DNA of 64,000 bases from Diorhabda sublineata (taxonomy: Eukaryota > Arthropoda > Insecta > Coleoptera > Chrysomelidae): positions 3,668,187 to 3,732,186 of the forward strand of contig NC_079474.1 in assembly GCF_026230105.1 (NCBI RefSeq). Reading direction: 5' to 3'. The notes under the pieces were generated by a model that was not told where the DNA came from, searched no databases, and worked only from the letters and a program-made list of their open reading frames with translations. The translations under genes and the position numbers were made by a program. The stretch's first letter is position 1. Every line of letters starts with the position of its first letter. Of this stretch, positions 45,180-57,275 are shown piece by piece.

Positions 45180-48100
45180 AGCCAATTTAGATATTCGAAG
45201 TTACATAAATCAATCTGGAAATCAGTAAAATTGTTTAAAATACAATTGAACATAGAATTTAAATGTTCCCCATCATATCAGTGTATGGAAAAAATTTTAT
45301 TCAAGTTGAAAGGTCAAAAAAATGAGTTTATCGCAATTTTCAGCAAAACGGTGAATTTTATCATAAAATTACCTCAGACAAAAATTGTAGATCATAAAAT
45401 TATCTACAAAAAACGTATGAATTTTTTTTCCTACGATACACCGTTTCTGAGATATAACGATTCAAAAAGTTAATGTTTCAGATTTATTGTCATATATTTA
45501 ATGGCTATAATGATTGCACGAGAAACACCAAAACTGCAGAACAACTTCGTCGAACTTCGTCAATTGATAATTTATTTGATGAACTTACGACAGTTCCAAC
45601 CAGTCAACAGAAATTTCTTACAAATACTCACAAGCCTCGGTTCAATTCAATGAAATATATTTGAAACTGCTTGAAATATATTGGTTAAACCATTAAATAC
45701 GAAAAGATATCTCAGAAACAGTGGCTTGTAGGAAAAAAAGTATTGATACGTTTTTTGTAGATAATTTTATGACCTACAATTTTTGTCTACGGAATTTTTA
45801 TAATAAAACTCGCCGTTTTGCTGAAAATTGCGGAAAACTCATTTTTTTGACGTTTGACCTCGAATAAAATTTTTTCCATAAACGGAAATGATGGGAAACA
45901 TTCAAATTCTATGTTCAATTGTATTTTAAACAATTTCAGTGAGTTTTAGATTTACGTAACTTAGAATATCTAAATTGACCGGATTATGTATAGAATATGA
46001 TGGAGACCATCTAAAAAAACTGAATTGAACTTTTTGAATCATTATATCTCAGAAATAGTGGCTCGTAGAAAAAAAAGTATTGATACGTTTTTTGTAGATA
46101 ATTTTATGATCTACAATTTTTGTTAAGAGTATTTTTATAATAAAACTCGCCGTTTTGCTGAAAATTGCGGAAAACTCATTTTTTTGACGTTTGACCTTGA
46201 ATAAAATTTTTTCCATAAATGGAAATGATGAGGAACACCCAAATTCTATGTTCAATTGTATTTTAAACAATTTTAGTGAGTTTTAGATTTACGTAACTTA
46301 GAATGTCTAAATTGACCGGATTATGTACAGAATATGATGGACACCATCTAAAAAAACTCAACTGAACTTTTTGAATCATTATATCTCAGAAACAGTGGCT
46401 TGTGGGAAAAAAAGTCTAAATACGTTTTTTATAGATAATTTTATGAACTACAATTTTTGTCTACGGTATTTTTATAATAAAACTCACTGTTTTGCTGAAA
46501 ATTTCGAAAAACTTAATTTTTTGACCTTCGACCTTGAATAAAAATTTTTCCATAAACGGAAATGATGGGAAACATTCAAATTCTATGTTCAATTGTATTT
46601 TAAACAATTTTAGTGAGTTTTAGATTTACGTAACTTAGAATGTCTAAATTGACCGGATTATGTACAGAATATGATGGACACCATCTAAAAAAACTCAACT
46701 GAACTTTTTGAATCATTATATCTCAGAAACAGTGGCTTGTAGGAAAAAAAGTATTAATACGTTTTTTATAGATAATTTTATGAACTACAATTTTTGTCTA
46801 CGGTATTTTTATAATAAAACTCACTGTTTTGCTGAAAATTTCGAAAAACTCATTTTTTTGACCTTCGACCTTGAATAAAAATTTTTCCATAAACGGAAAT
46901 GATGGGAAACATTCAAATTCTATGTTCAATTGTATTTTAAACAATTTTAGTGAGTTTTAGATTTACGTAACTTAGAATGTCTAAATTGACCGGATTATGT
47001 ACAGAATATGATGGACACCATCTAAAAGAACTCAACTGAACTTTTTGAATCATTATATCTCAGAAACAGTGGCTTGTAGGAAAAAAAGTATTAATACGTT
47101 TTTTATAGATAATTTTATGACCTACAATTTTTGTCTACGGAATTTTTATAATAAAACTCGCCGTTTTGCTGAAAATTGCGGAAAACTCATTTTTTTGACG
47201 TTTGACCTTGAATAAAATTTTTTCCATAAATGGAAATGATGGGAAACATTCAAATTCTATGTTCAATTGTATTTTAAACAATTTCAGTGAGTTTTAGATT
47301 TACGTAACTTAGAATATCTAAATTGACCGGATTATGTATAGAATATGATGGACACCATCTAAAAAAACTGAATTGAACTTTTTGACTCATTATATCTCAG
47401 AAATAGTGGCTCGTAGAAAAAAAAGTATTGATACGTTTTTTGTAGATAATTTTATGATCTACAATTTTTGTCTACGGTATTTTTTTAATTAAACTCACCT
47501 TTTTGCTGAAAATGGCGGAAAACTCATTTTTTTGACCTTTGACCTTGAATAAAATTTTTTCCATAAATGGAAATGATGAGGAACACCCAAATTCTATGTT
47601 CAATTGTATTTTAAACAATTTTAGTGAGTTTTAGATTTACGTAACTTAGAATGTCTAAATTGACCGGATTATGTACAGAATATGATGGACACCATCTAAA
47701 AAAACTCAACTGAACTTTTTGAATCATTATATCTCAGAAACAGTGGCTTGTAGGAAAAAAAGTATTAATACGTTTTTTATAGATAATTTTATGAACTACA
47801 ATTTTTGTCTACGGTATTTTTATAATAAAACTCGCCGTTTTGCTGAAAATTGCGGAAAACTCATTTTTTTGACGTTTGACCTTGAATAAAATTTTTTCCA
47901 TAAATGGAAATGATGGGAAAAAATTCAAATTCTATGTTCAATTGTATTTTAAACAATTTTAGTGAGTTTTAGATTTACGTAACTTAGAATGTCTAAATTG
48001 ACCGGATTATGTACAGAATATGATGGACACCATCTAAAAAAACTCAACTGAACTTTTTGAATCATTATATCTCAGAAAAAGTGGCTTGTGGGAAAAAAAG

Positions 48101-49378
48101 TCTAAATACGTTTTTTATAGATAATTTTATGATCTACAATTTTTGTTAAGGGTATTTTTATAATAAAACTCGCCGTTTTGCTGAAAATTGCGGAAAACTC
48201 ATTTTTTTGACGTTTGACCTTGAATAAAATTTTTTCCATAAATGGAAATGATGGGAAACATTCAAATTCTATGTTCAATTGTATTTTAAACAATTTCAGT
48301 GAGTTTTAGATTTATGCAACTTAGAATGTCTAAATTGACCGGATTATGTATAGAATATGATGGACACCATCTAAAAAAACTGAACTGAACTTTTTGAATC
48401 ATTATATCTCAGAAACAGTGGCTCGTAGAAAAAAAAGTATTGATACGTTTTTTGTAGATAATTTTATGATCTACAATTTTTGTTAAGGGTATTTTTATAA
48501 TAAAACTCGCCGTTTTGCTGAAAATTGCGGAAAACTCATTTTTTTGACGTTTGACCTTGAATAAAAATTTTTCCATAAACGGAAATGATGGGAAACATTC
48601 AAATTCTATGTTCAATTGTATTTTAAACAATTTTAGTGAGTTTTAGATTTACGTAACTTAGAATGTCTAAATTGACCGGATTATATACAGAATATGATGG
48701 ACACCATCTAAAAAAACTCAACTGAACTTTTTGAATCATTATATCTCAGAAACAGTGGCTTGTAGGAAAAAAACTATTGATACGTTTTTTGTAGATAATT
48801 TTATGATCTACAATTTTTGTCTACGGTATTTTTTTAATTAAACTCACCTTTTTGCTGAAAATGGCGGAAAACTCATTTTTTTGACCTTTGACCTTGAATA
48901 AAATTTTTTCCATAAATGGAAATGATGAGGAACACCCAAATTCTATGTTCAATTGTATTTTAAACAATTTTAGTGAGTTTTAGATTTACGTAACTTAGAA
49001 TGTCTAAATTGACCGGATTATGTACAGAATATGATGGACACCATCTAAAAAAACTCAACTGAACTTTTTGAATCATTATATCTCAGAAACAGTGGCTTGT
49101 AGGAAAAAAAGTATTAATACGTTTTTTATAGATAATTTTATGAACTACAATTTTTGTCTACGGTATTTTTATAATAAAACTCACTGTTTTGCTGAAAATT
49201 TCGAAAAACTCATTTTTTTGACCTTCGACCTTGAATAAAAATTTTTCCATAAACGGAAATGATGGGAAACATTCAAATTCTATATTCAAATGTATTTTAA
49301 ACTATTTTACTGATTTTCTGCTTAATGGGAATTTAAGTAGCTTCACTCTTATTTTTTGGTGTAATTTAACCGGACTAT
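45180..49378. mobile_element. foldback-type element, copy B, with expanded right arm
   Basis: One forward arm unit (45180-45460), a core (45470-45690) closely matching the core of copy A, then ten to eleven inverted arm units with the marker GAACTTTTTGAATCATTATA at 46027, 46365, 46701, 47038 and so on, about 337 bp apart. The right end TTTAACCGGAC then TA is the inverse of the left end of copy A. Minus-strand frames of 63-73 codons inside the arm repeat are by-products. No transposase. Confidence 0.8.
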
Positions 49379-49379
49379 A

Positions 49380-50070
49380 AATGAAGTACTTACGCCAGAG
49401 TCGAAGGTGTCACTAAGAAAGATGCTTTGGACACTTTCTTTGAGCAATAAACCGGCAAAAAGGATTTTACAAACCGGAGAAACGGAAAAGAAAAAAATAG
49501 GAAATCCTAGGAATGCCCAATTGATCTAATTTTTGGAAAATAAAAAATAATGAGAATAATAAATTATATATCCAAATGAGAAATTAATAATCAGTGTTAC
49601 TGATTGATATTTTCGATAATTCTGTAGTTTTTATTGTTTAATTTATACAATAATAAGTTTACCTATTCTCTGTTTATAAAATGCACTTTGTTCTATTCAC
49701 AAACTAATAACAAACTGTATTTAATTCAAATGTAGCCCCAACAACGATTAGATAATGTAATATAAAAATAACTGGAGTCAGTTATATTGTGAAGGTCGAG
49801 AATTCAAAAGATATCGAGTTTCATACTTATCCGTCTGTGTTTTATCAGTACTAATACAAGCTTAAACAATATTAATATCAACATTAATATCAATAATGTG
49901 ATATTCACAAAACCATTTTAGGCTGTAGTTTTTTGAAAACCGAAAGGGGAAAAAACAAAAAATGTTAAAGAAAAATAAATAATTGCGGCTATTTTAGTAA
50001 TAAGCGAGCGTTGTTCTTGGTCTTGCAGAAAAAGGAATATAAAAACTGGGAGGCCATTAGAAGCTAATTA
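49380..50070. other. intergenic, nothing recognised
   Basis: AT-rich sequence; a short coding-like phrase near 49400-49490 cannot be assigned. Confidence 0.35.
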
Positions 50071-50073
50071 CGA

Positions 50074-51075
50074 GGGCGGTTCAAGTATAATTATTCAATA
50101 GGTCGTGTGAATAACTAAGAAAAACACATTTTTTGTCAAAAATCGATATTGTTCATCAATGTAATCTCATTCAAGAGCAATACAATCATTCCAACGCTTC
50201 TCTAACTTCTCTATACCGTGCTAGTAGAAGAAATTGTCTTTTGTCTCAAAATAGGCTTCAGATTGAGCGATTGCTCCTTCATTTGAATGAATTTTTTACC
50301 GGCGAGCATTTTTTTGAGATCAGCGAATAGCCAGTAGTCACTGGGACCCAAATCTGGACTATACTTTGGATGAGAAAGCAATTCGAAATGTAATTCGTTC
50401 AATTTAACCATCGTTGTCAATTGGTGCATTGTATTGGTGAAAATTTTGGTTTTTTGAGGCCGTTTTTCTTTGATTTTTGCATTCAAACAATCCAACTCTC
50501 TATGTAGTATTCGCTATTGATTGTCTCTACCTTTTAGAGATAGTTGATGAGCAATATTCCACGCGCATCCCAAAATACTGAAGCCATAACCTTCCCAAAT
50601 GAGTGTGGTGCGTTTGGACGTGGTTCACCGGCTGCAGTGCGCTCAGATTATGATCGTTTTGATTCCTTAGTGAAGTGATGGATCCATGTTTCATCCATTG
50701 TCACATATCGATGCAAAAAATTACGTGTAAACATGGCCAAACACTGCTCTGAATCATCAACTCTTTGTGGACTGTTTCGTTATCTGTACGACCACGTTTA
50801 AATTCAGCAAACCAATAACAAATGATTCTTTTCGATGGAGCAGAGTCTGAATAGCACTTTTACAACCATTATTGAGCTTGTACACTATTTTTATACATCA
50901 AAAAACAATGATAAACATACGAAACTGTTTTAAATCCATTGTTTTGAAAATAACAGAAGTAGCTTCACTTAAATGGCTGTCACTTTTTTCTGACCAATTG
51001 AAATGTCATGAAATTTTGACAAATAATCTTTTGAAAGTTGGTACTTCATAAACGTCATTTGACAATGGCAGCGCC
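50074..51075 (-). pseudogene. near full-length mariner, inactive
   Basis: The left end TACGAGGGCGGTTCAAG resembles known mariner termini. Minus strand: an intact C-terminal frame (50495-50211) with MVKLNELHFELLSHP, SPDLGPSDYWLFADLKKMLA and the tail. The middle (50700-50560) carries VTMDETWIHHFT- and SEW-like residues, and the 5' leader near 51060 matches the fragment at 335. Frameshifts break the N-terminal half, and no second terminal repeat was found on the right. Confidence 0.8.
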
Positions 51076-51389
51076 ATCTGTATACCAGTAATACGACATA
51101 TCAAGTGTCTTAATATGTATTAAGTGGGTCCCATGAGTGAACGTCAAGTGTCAATCGCTTCTAGTTTCTAGGTGTGGAAAGGTATAAAAAACAAGGAAAT
51201 TCTTCGGCGTTCACGGAATCAATTCGGTAGTAAGTGCCTGGATAGGTCTGCTGTATTTAAATGGATCAAAGTATCATCCTCGAACACCTTCAATATCGTA
51301 AAATAAGGACACGATAGATTCCCAAACTTCGAGCAAAAATTCATGTTACTTGCTGACGCAATACGGGGCGAAGGGGTCCAGTTTTTTAA

Positions 51390-51905
51390 CGCAAATTATC
51401 ACCAGAGACGGAAGGAACGATTCTAAATATCTCCTCTACAATCTGGACTTATCACCTATCACTAGTTTGGACCTTAAAAGAATCCTCGGAGGTAAAAAGG
51501 CAAGTAGCCAGAGCAAATAATGTCTTCAGAACTTTGTATGGTGAAACATACACCATACATATAAGAAATGGAACAATTAGATCTGTAACAGAAACATCAA
51601 ACTCTTGCAGACCGCAAAAATGAAATTTTTCATGCGGATCACGGGAAAAATTCTACTAGAACGAGAAAGAAACGAAAAAATGATATCATGTGACGTTGAT
51701 AATATTAATGAATGGGTATCACAGCGTAAAAAATAGTCAATAGACTGATCATAACAAGAGATGAATCTCTAATTGGTACAAGGAGTAGAGATCGACCACG
51801 TAGAAGTTTGAGCGACAACCTAAACCCAGGATGAGGTGGGAACGAGACCTATTATGGAAAGAAGAAAAAGAAGAAGACAGAGAACGAAATTTTTTTGTTG
51901 TAGAT
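51390..51905 (+). pseudogene. LINE reverse-transcriptase C-terminal remnant
   Basis: Plus-strand frames read TWTLKESS, RTLYGETYTIHIRNGTIRSV, QTAKMKFFMRITGKILLERE and RSRDRPRRSL, the order after the RT core in insect RTE/Jockey-like elements. Several stops and frameshifts. Confidence 0.65.
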
Positions 51906-52429
51906 CCGTTTCGACATCGATCATTATTGCCCTAATAACCAGATAAGTGTAACCGTAGATAATGAGAATTATCTTGAGTTTTTATATTTTCTAAGATTCT
52001 AAATAAATCGAAAAACTCATCACTTCTCATTGAATCTTGATCAGTTTTTTTGTCTTCTAATATTTTTCTGGTATTTTTCGTAATCTTTCCCTCTGATCGA
52101 ATTTAATTCGTGCTACGCTAAGAATAATTTTTTTATACACACCGTATACGAAATTCCAATATGGAAATAACTGTTCCAAACATCCCAAACACTACCGCTT
52201 ACGTAACGACATCAATTCATTGGCAACTATCAAATTTAGATCATCAGGATTAATCAGGGAGGTACTCTTTAGAATTGAGAAACAACCACATAAATATTGT
52301 CGTAATAATGATTTAAAACAATTGAATATTGATGTTTTTTCTTTAACTTTTGAAGGACCGATTTCTTGGCGTCTACACAGCCCTTCAACTAAACTAAACT
52401 GTTATTAATATACCACTTAGACCTCCTTA

Positions 52430-53545
52430 CTGAATGGAGAAACCAAAAATCGTATTATACCGACTAAAAACCTCATCTATCTCTGGCCTCTCATTCTTCC
52501 GCGAAACCGCCGTTAGATATAACTTCCCAGATGAAGGATCTAGCGATACAGCTCCTTCATCAATTGCTTCTTCATACCGATTTTGTTTCTTCCCTCTTTT
52601 CCTCTCTTCAGAGCGAAGTTTCCTCAACATCTCAGCGGCGATCTTGCTCGTTGCTGTCGCTGATAAGCTGGCCATCAACATATTTTCAAGCTTCCCTTCT
52701 ACTCCTATTTCAGCTTCTCAGGTATGACGAAGCATGCGGAAAATGAAGAATACGTGCACTATGGTTTCTTCCTGCACAAGTTGGGCACTCCGGAGAATCC
52801 CCATGCTTGAACCTGTGAAGGTATTTTCTGTAGCAACCGTGTCCAAAGATCATCTGGGTCCGTGAGGGCTGCTAAACCAAGTATCCACTCGCGAAATAAG
52901 TCGTTGGGTTCATCTTCTCTTAGACGAGAAGATGAACGTCAAATTTGCCAACAACCTGTGCTGCTTCTATGCCCTAAAGTCTTCTTCGCTCAATGCGGCA
53001 GATCTGGTTCTCTCTCTGGTGATTATGATGAACTGAAGCGACTTTCATTCCTGGTTTTAGCTTCTGTATTGTATCTAGATTCACCGACGACGACAGAGCT
53101 CCTCTTATCTGTTTTGGACCTCCTAAGTTCTGCATATGCCAAGATAAGATGTTCCAGAGGCTTTTTCGCTCAAGCTTGTTTCTTGAAATGTAGTCTGGCA
53201 TCGATCATCATTTCCGGGGATCGAATAAACGGTTGGGATGTGATGGCCTGCTTTCCGACTTGCAGCTCCATCGTTCTGCTGGTTTCAGGCCAATCGTGTC
53301 CATCCACCAGAGATCTTTTCGAGGTCTGTATCGAAAGTGACGTTGATCTCTTCTAGGTGCTTCGCTAGAATTACTACGCGACGTCGTATATAATGTTCCA
53401 CAATAGAGGACCTAGGAATGAGCCTTGAGGTACCCATCCAGTGACTTTGTACTCCTTGGGGCCGTTTTCTGTATCGTATTTGAGAATTCTTTGGGTGAAG
53501 TAACAGGCCTAGACCTTTTCGAAAGCCGTATTATTGAGTATACGC
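52430..53545 (-). pseudogene. R1/LOA-like LINE reverse-transcriptase remnant
   Basis: Minus strand from 53540: RILKYDTENGPKEYKVTGWV then PQGSFLGPLLWNIIYD is the RT block containing the GVPQGS-LGP motif. Next come HLEEINVTFDTDLEKI and a patch like YLGVMIDARLHFKKQA (about 53190-53230), NLGGPKQIRGALSSSVN (about 53080-53130) and the Cys-rich RFKHGDSPECPTCAG near 52790-52830. The YADD block appears deleted. Plus-strand frames at 52434-53356 are the antisense of this. Confidence 0.75.
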
Positions 53546-53549
53546 TCAA

Positions 53550-54112
53550 TAAATGTATGTATGTTGTAACTATCATAGATCGAAACAAGTACCCAGGTAC
53601 TTAAAGCTTATTTCTTGTTTATTCACATCTTTCGTTTCATTCTAATCGTACTCATTCTATTTCTTGTGAATAAATTTATTATTATTATATTATTCGAAAT
53701 AAGTTTTGCATTAAAAATTAGGTTTTATTAGTCTCTCTTGTATATTAATAGACTTAAGTTGTTTATAACATACATAACCTCATAATTTTATTATTCGTAC
53801 GATTTTCAAACTATCATATGTCACAATTTTTATAAAAATATGACAAATGAAAAGAGATATTGCGTAAATAAGTTCGGAATTTATATAAACAAAAATTTTC
53901 ATAAATTGGTGAAGAAAAATTCTGATTTAACTTCATCAACTTTCAAACTAAACTATTTTTTTTTCACATATCCACCTAATCACGTCACCTAACTACTGAT
54001 TTCTACATAAAGAATTTTTAGGTTAGGTTCATTAAGTTTTGTTAATAGCACAGGAAATTAATGACTGGCTACCAGCGTACAGAAATTTTTATAAAATAAT
54101 TTGGTTTATTCT
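53550..54112. other. intergenic, nothing recognised
   Basis: AT-rich, with a short TTATTATTATTAT tract near 53680 and a single TTAGGTTAGG at about 54020. No gene seen. Confidence 0.4.
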
Positions 54113-56935
54113 TAATTCTTTACTTAATACGATGTATGGGCGCGGTTAAAGTTAAATACAGTTATTTTAACCAAAAACTGCGTTTTTTCTATCCATAACC
54201 TCAAAAGTATGTCACGATGTTTTAGTTAATGCGTTGTATGGGCACGATTGTAGTTAGATACAGTTATTTCGACCCAAACACTGCTTTTTTTCATTCCATA
54301 ACCTCAAAAGTATGTCACGATGTTTTAGTTCATGCGTTGTATGGACACGGTTGTAGTTAAATACAGTTATTTCGACCCAAACACTGCTTTTTTTCATTCC
54401 ATAACCTCAAAAGTATGTCACGATGTTTTAGTTCATGCGTTGTATGGACACGGTTGTAGTTAAATACAGTTATTTTAAGCAAAAACTGCGTTTTTTCTAT
54501 CCATAACCTCAAAAGTATGTCACGATGTTTTAGTTAATGCGTTGTATGGGCACGATTGTAGTTAGATACAGTTATTTGAACAAAAAAACTGCTTTTTTTC
54601 ATTCCATAACCTCAAAAGTATGTCACGATGTTTTAGTTAATGCGTTGTATGGGCACGATTGTAGTTAAATACAGTTATTTTAAGCAAAAACTGCGTTTTT
54701 TCTATCCATAACCTCAAAAGTATGTCACGATGTTTTAGTTAATGCGTTGTATGGGCACGATTGTAGTTAGATACAGTTATTTGAACAAAAAAACTGCTTT
54801 TTTTCATTCCATAACCTCAAAAGTATGTCACGATGTTTTAGTTAATGCGTTGTATGGGCACGATTGTAGTTAGATACAGTTATTTCGACCCAAACACTGC
54901 TTTTTTTCATTCCATAACCTCAAAAGTATGTCACGATGTTTTAGTTCATGCGTTGTATGGACACGGTTGTAGTTAAATACAGTTATTTCGACCCAAACAC
55001 TGCTTTTTTTCATTCCATAACCTCAAAAGTATGTCACGATGTTTTAGTTCATGCGTTGTATGGACACGGTTGTAGTTAAATACAGTTATTTTAAGCAAAA
55101 ACTGCGTTTTTTCTATCCATAACCTCAAAAGTATGTCACGATGTTTTAGTTAATGCGTTGTATGGGCACGATTGTAGTTAAATACAGTTATTTTAACCAA
55201 AAACTGCGTTTTTTCTATCCATAACCTCAAAAGTATGTCACGATGTTTTAGTTAATGCGTTGTATGGGCACGATTGTAGTTAGATACAGTTATTTCGACC
55301 CAAACTCTGCTTTTTTTCATTCCATAACCTCAAAAGTATGTCATGATGTTTTAGTTCATGCGTTGTATGGACACGGTTGTAGTTAGATACAGTTATTTGA
55401 ACAAAAAAACTGCTTTTTTTCATTCCATAACCTCAAAAGTATGTCACGATGTTTTAGTTAATGCGTTGTATGGGCACGATTGTAGTTAAATACAGTTATT
55501 TTAACCAAAAACTGCGTTTATTCTATCCATAACCTCAAAAGTATGTCACGATGTTTTAGTTAATGCGTTGTATGGGCACGATTGTAGTTAGATACAGTTA
55601 TTTGAACAAAAAAACTGCTTTTTTTCATTCCATAACCTCAAAAGTATGTCACGATGTTTTAGTTCATGCGTTGTATGGACACGGTTGTAGTTAAATACAG
55701 TTATTTCGACCCAAACACTGCTTTTTTTCATTCCATAACCTCAAAAGTATGTCACGATGTTTTAGTTCATGCGTTGTATGGACACGGTTGTAGTTAAATA
55801 CAGTTATTTTAAGCAAAAACTGCGTTTTTTCTATCCATAACCTCAAAAGTATGTCACGATGTTTTAGTTAATGCGTTGTATGGGCACGATTGTAGTTAGA
55901 TACAGTTATTTGAACAAAAAAACTGCTTTTTTTCATTCCATAACCTCAAAAGTATGTCACGATGTTTTAGTTAATGCGTTGTATGGGCACGATTGTAGTT
56001 AAATACAGTTATTTTAACCAAAAACTGCGTTTTTTCTATCCATAACCTCAAAAGTATCTCACGATGTTTTAGTTAATGCGTTGTATGGGCACGATTGTAG
56101 TTAGATACAGTTATTTCGACCCAAACTCTGCTTTTTTTCATTCCATAACCTCAAAAGTATGTCATGATGTTTTAGTTAATGCGTTGTATGGGCACGATTG
56201 TAGTTAGATACAGTTATTTGAACAAAAAAACTGCTTTTTTTCATTCCATAACCTCAAAAGTATGTCACGATGTTTTAGTTAATGCGTTGTATGGGCACGA
56301 TTGTAGTTAAATACAGTTATTTTAACCAAAAACTGCGTTTTTTCTATCCATAACCTCAAAAGTATCTCACGATGTTTTAGTTAATGCGTTGTATGGGCAC
56401 GATTGTAGTTAGATACAGTTATTTCGACCCAAACTCTGCTTTTTTTCATTCCATAACCTCAAAAGTATGTCATGATGTTTTAGTTCATGCGTTGTATGGA
56501 CACGGTTGTAGTTAAATACAGTTATTTTAACCAAAAACTGCGTTTTTTCTATCCATAACCTCAAAAGTATGTCACGATGTTTTAGTTAATGCGTTGTATG
56601 GGCACGATTGTAGTTAGATACAGTTATTTGAACAAAAAAACTGCTTTTTTTCATTCCATAACCTCAAAAGTATGTCACGATGTTTTAGTTAATGCGTTGT
56701 ATGGGCACGATTGTAGTTAGATACAGTTATTTTAACCAAAAACTGCATTTTTTCTATACATAACCTCAAAAGTATGTCACGATGTTTTAGTTAATGCGTT
56801 GTATGGGCACGGTTGTAGTTAAATACAGTTATTTTAACCAAAAGCTGCGTTTTTTCTATCCATAACCTCAAAAGTATGTCACGATGTTTTAGTTTTTTTA
56901 TACATAACCTCAAAAGTATTTCACGATGTATCATC
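54113..56935 (+). repeat. 103-bp satellite, about 27 units
   Basis: ACCTCAAAAGTATGTCACGA recurs every ~103 bp (54198, 54301, 54404 and onward). Three unit classes alternate, differing after ACAGTTATTT: TAACCAAAAACTGCG, CGACCCAAACACTGC and GAACAAAAAAACTGC. They are arranged in mixed strings, some of which repeat as blocks. The array ends about 240 bp before the PDZ gene start codon. Confidence 0.95.
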
Positions 56936-57118
56936 CGCGAATCGAATTCGTACTTTTTCATAAAATGACTTAGTATACGACTCAAAAATAAAAACGAGAT
57001 AATTTGTACTTATTTTTTCGTATAAATTTGACTTTTGCTATTGGGCGAGTGTCGTCCTGGAATATTTACCGCAAATAGATTTGAGCTATCGGTACCTCCA
57101 GGCTTCGGTACTTATTTT

Positions 57119-57124
57119 TCAGTC
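57119..57124 (+). promoter_or_regulatory. possible initiator of the PDZ gene
   Basis: TCAGTC with A at 57121 fits the arthropod initiator consensus, 53 bp upstream of the start codon. No TATA box at -30. Position-based guess. Confidence 0.3.
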
Positions 57125-57173
57125 AATTATTGGAGTTGAATCGGTTATAGAAACGTGGCCTTGTTTTAATTAA

Positions 57174-57275
57174 ATGGCAATAGACCTGAAATTCTCCAAG
57201 TCGGATGCGTCCTCCAATTGGGGGTTTAGAATAGTGGGAGGTGCAGATTTTCAACAACCGTTAATTGTTGTCAAG
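57174..57275 (+). CDS. PDZ gene exon 1
   Basis: Start ATG at 57174; encodes MAIDLKFSKSDASSNWGFRI and 14 more residues. Donor GTAAAT. Holds the PDZ carboxylate-binding loop. Confidence 0.8.

Noticed and set aside
45231..48630. Small conserved proteins starting MFKIQLNIEF
   Set aside because: They recur with the 337-bp arm unit of the foldback element, on whichever strand the arm lies.
52434..53356. Plus-strand ORFs of 71-164 codons
   Set aside because: They are antisense to a minus-strand LINE reverse-transcriptase remnant with recognisable motifs.
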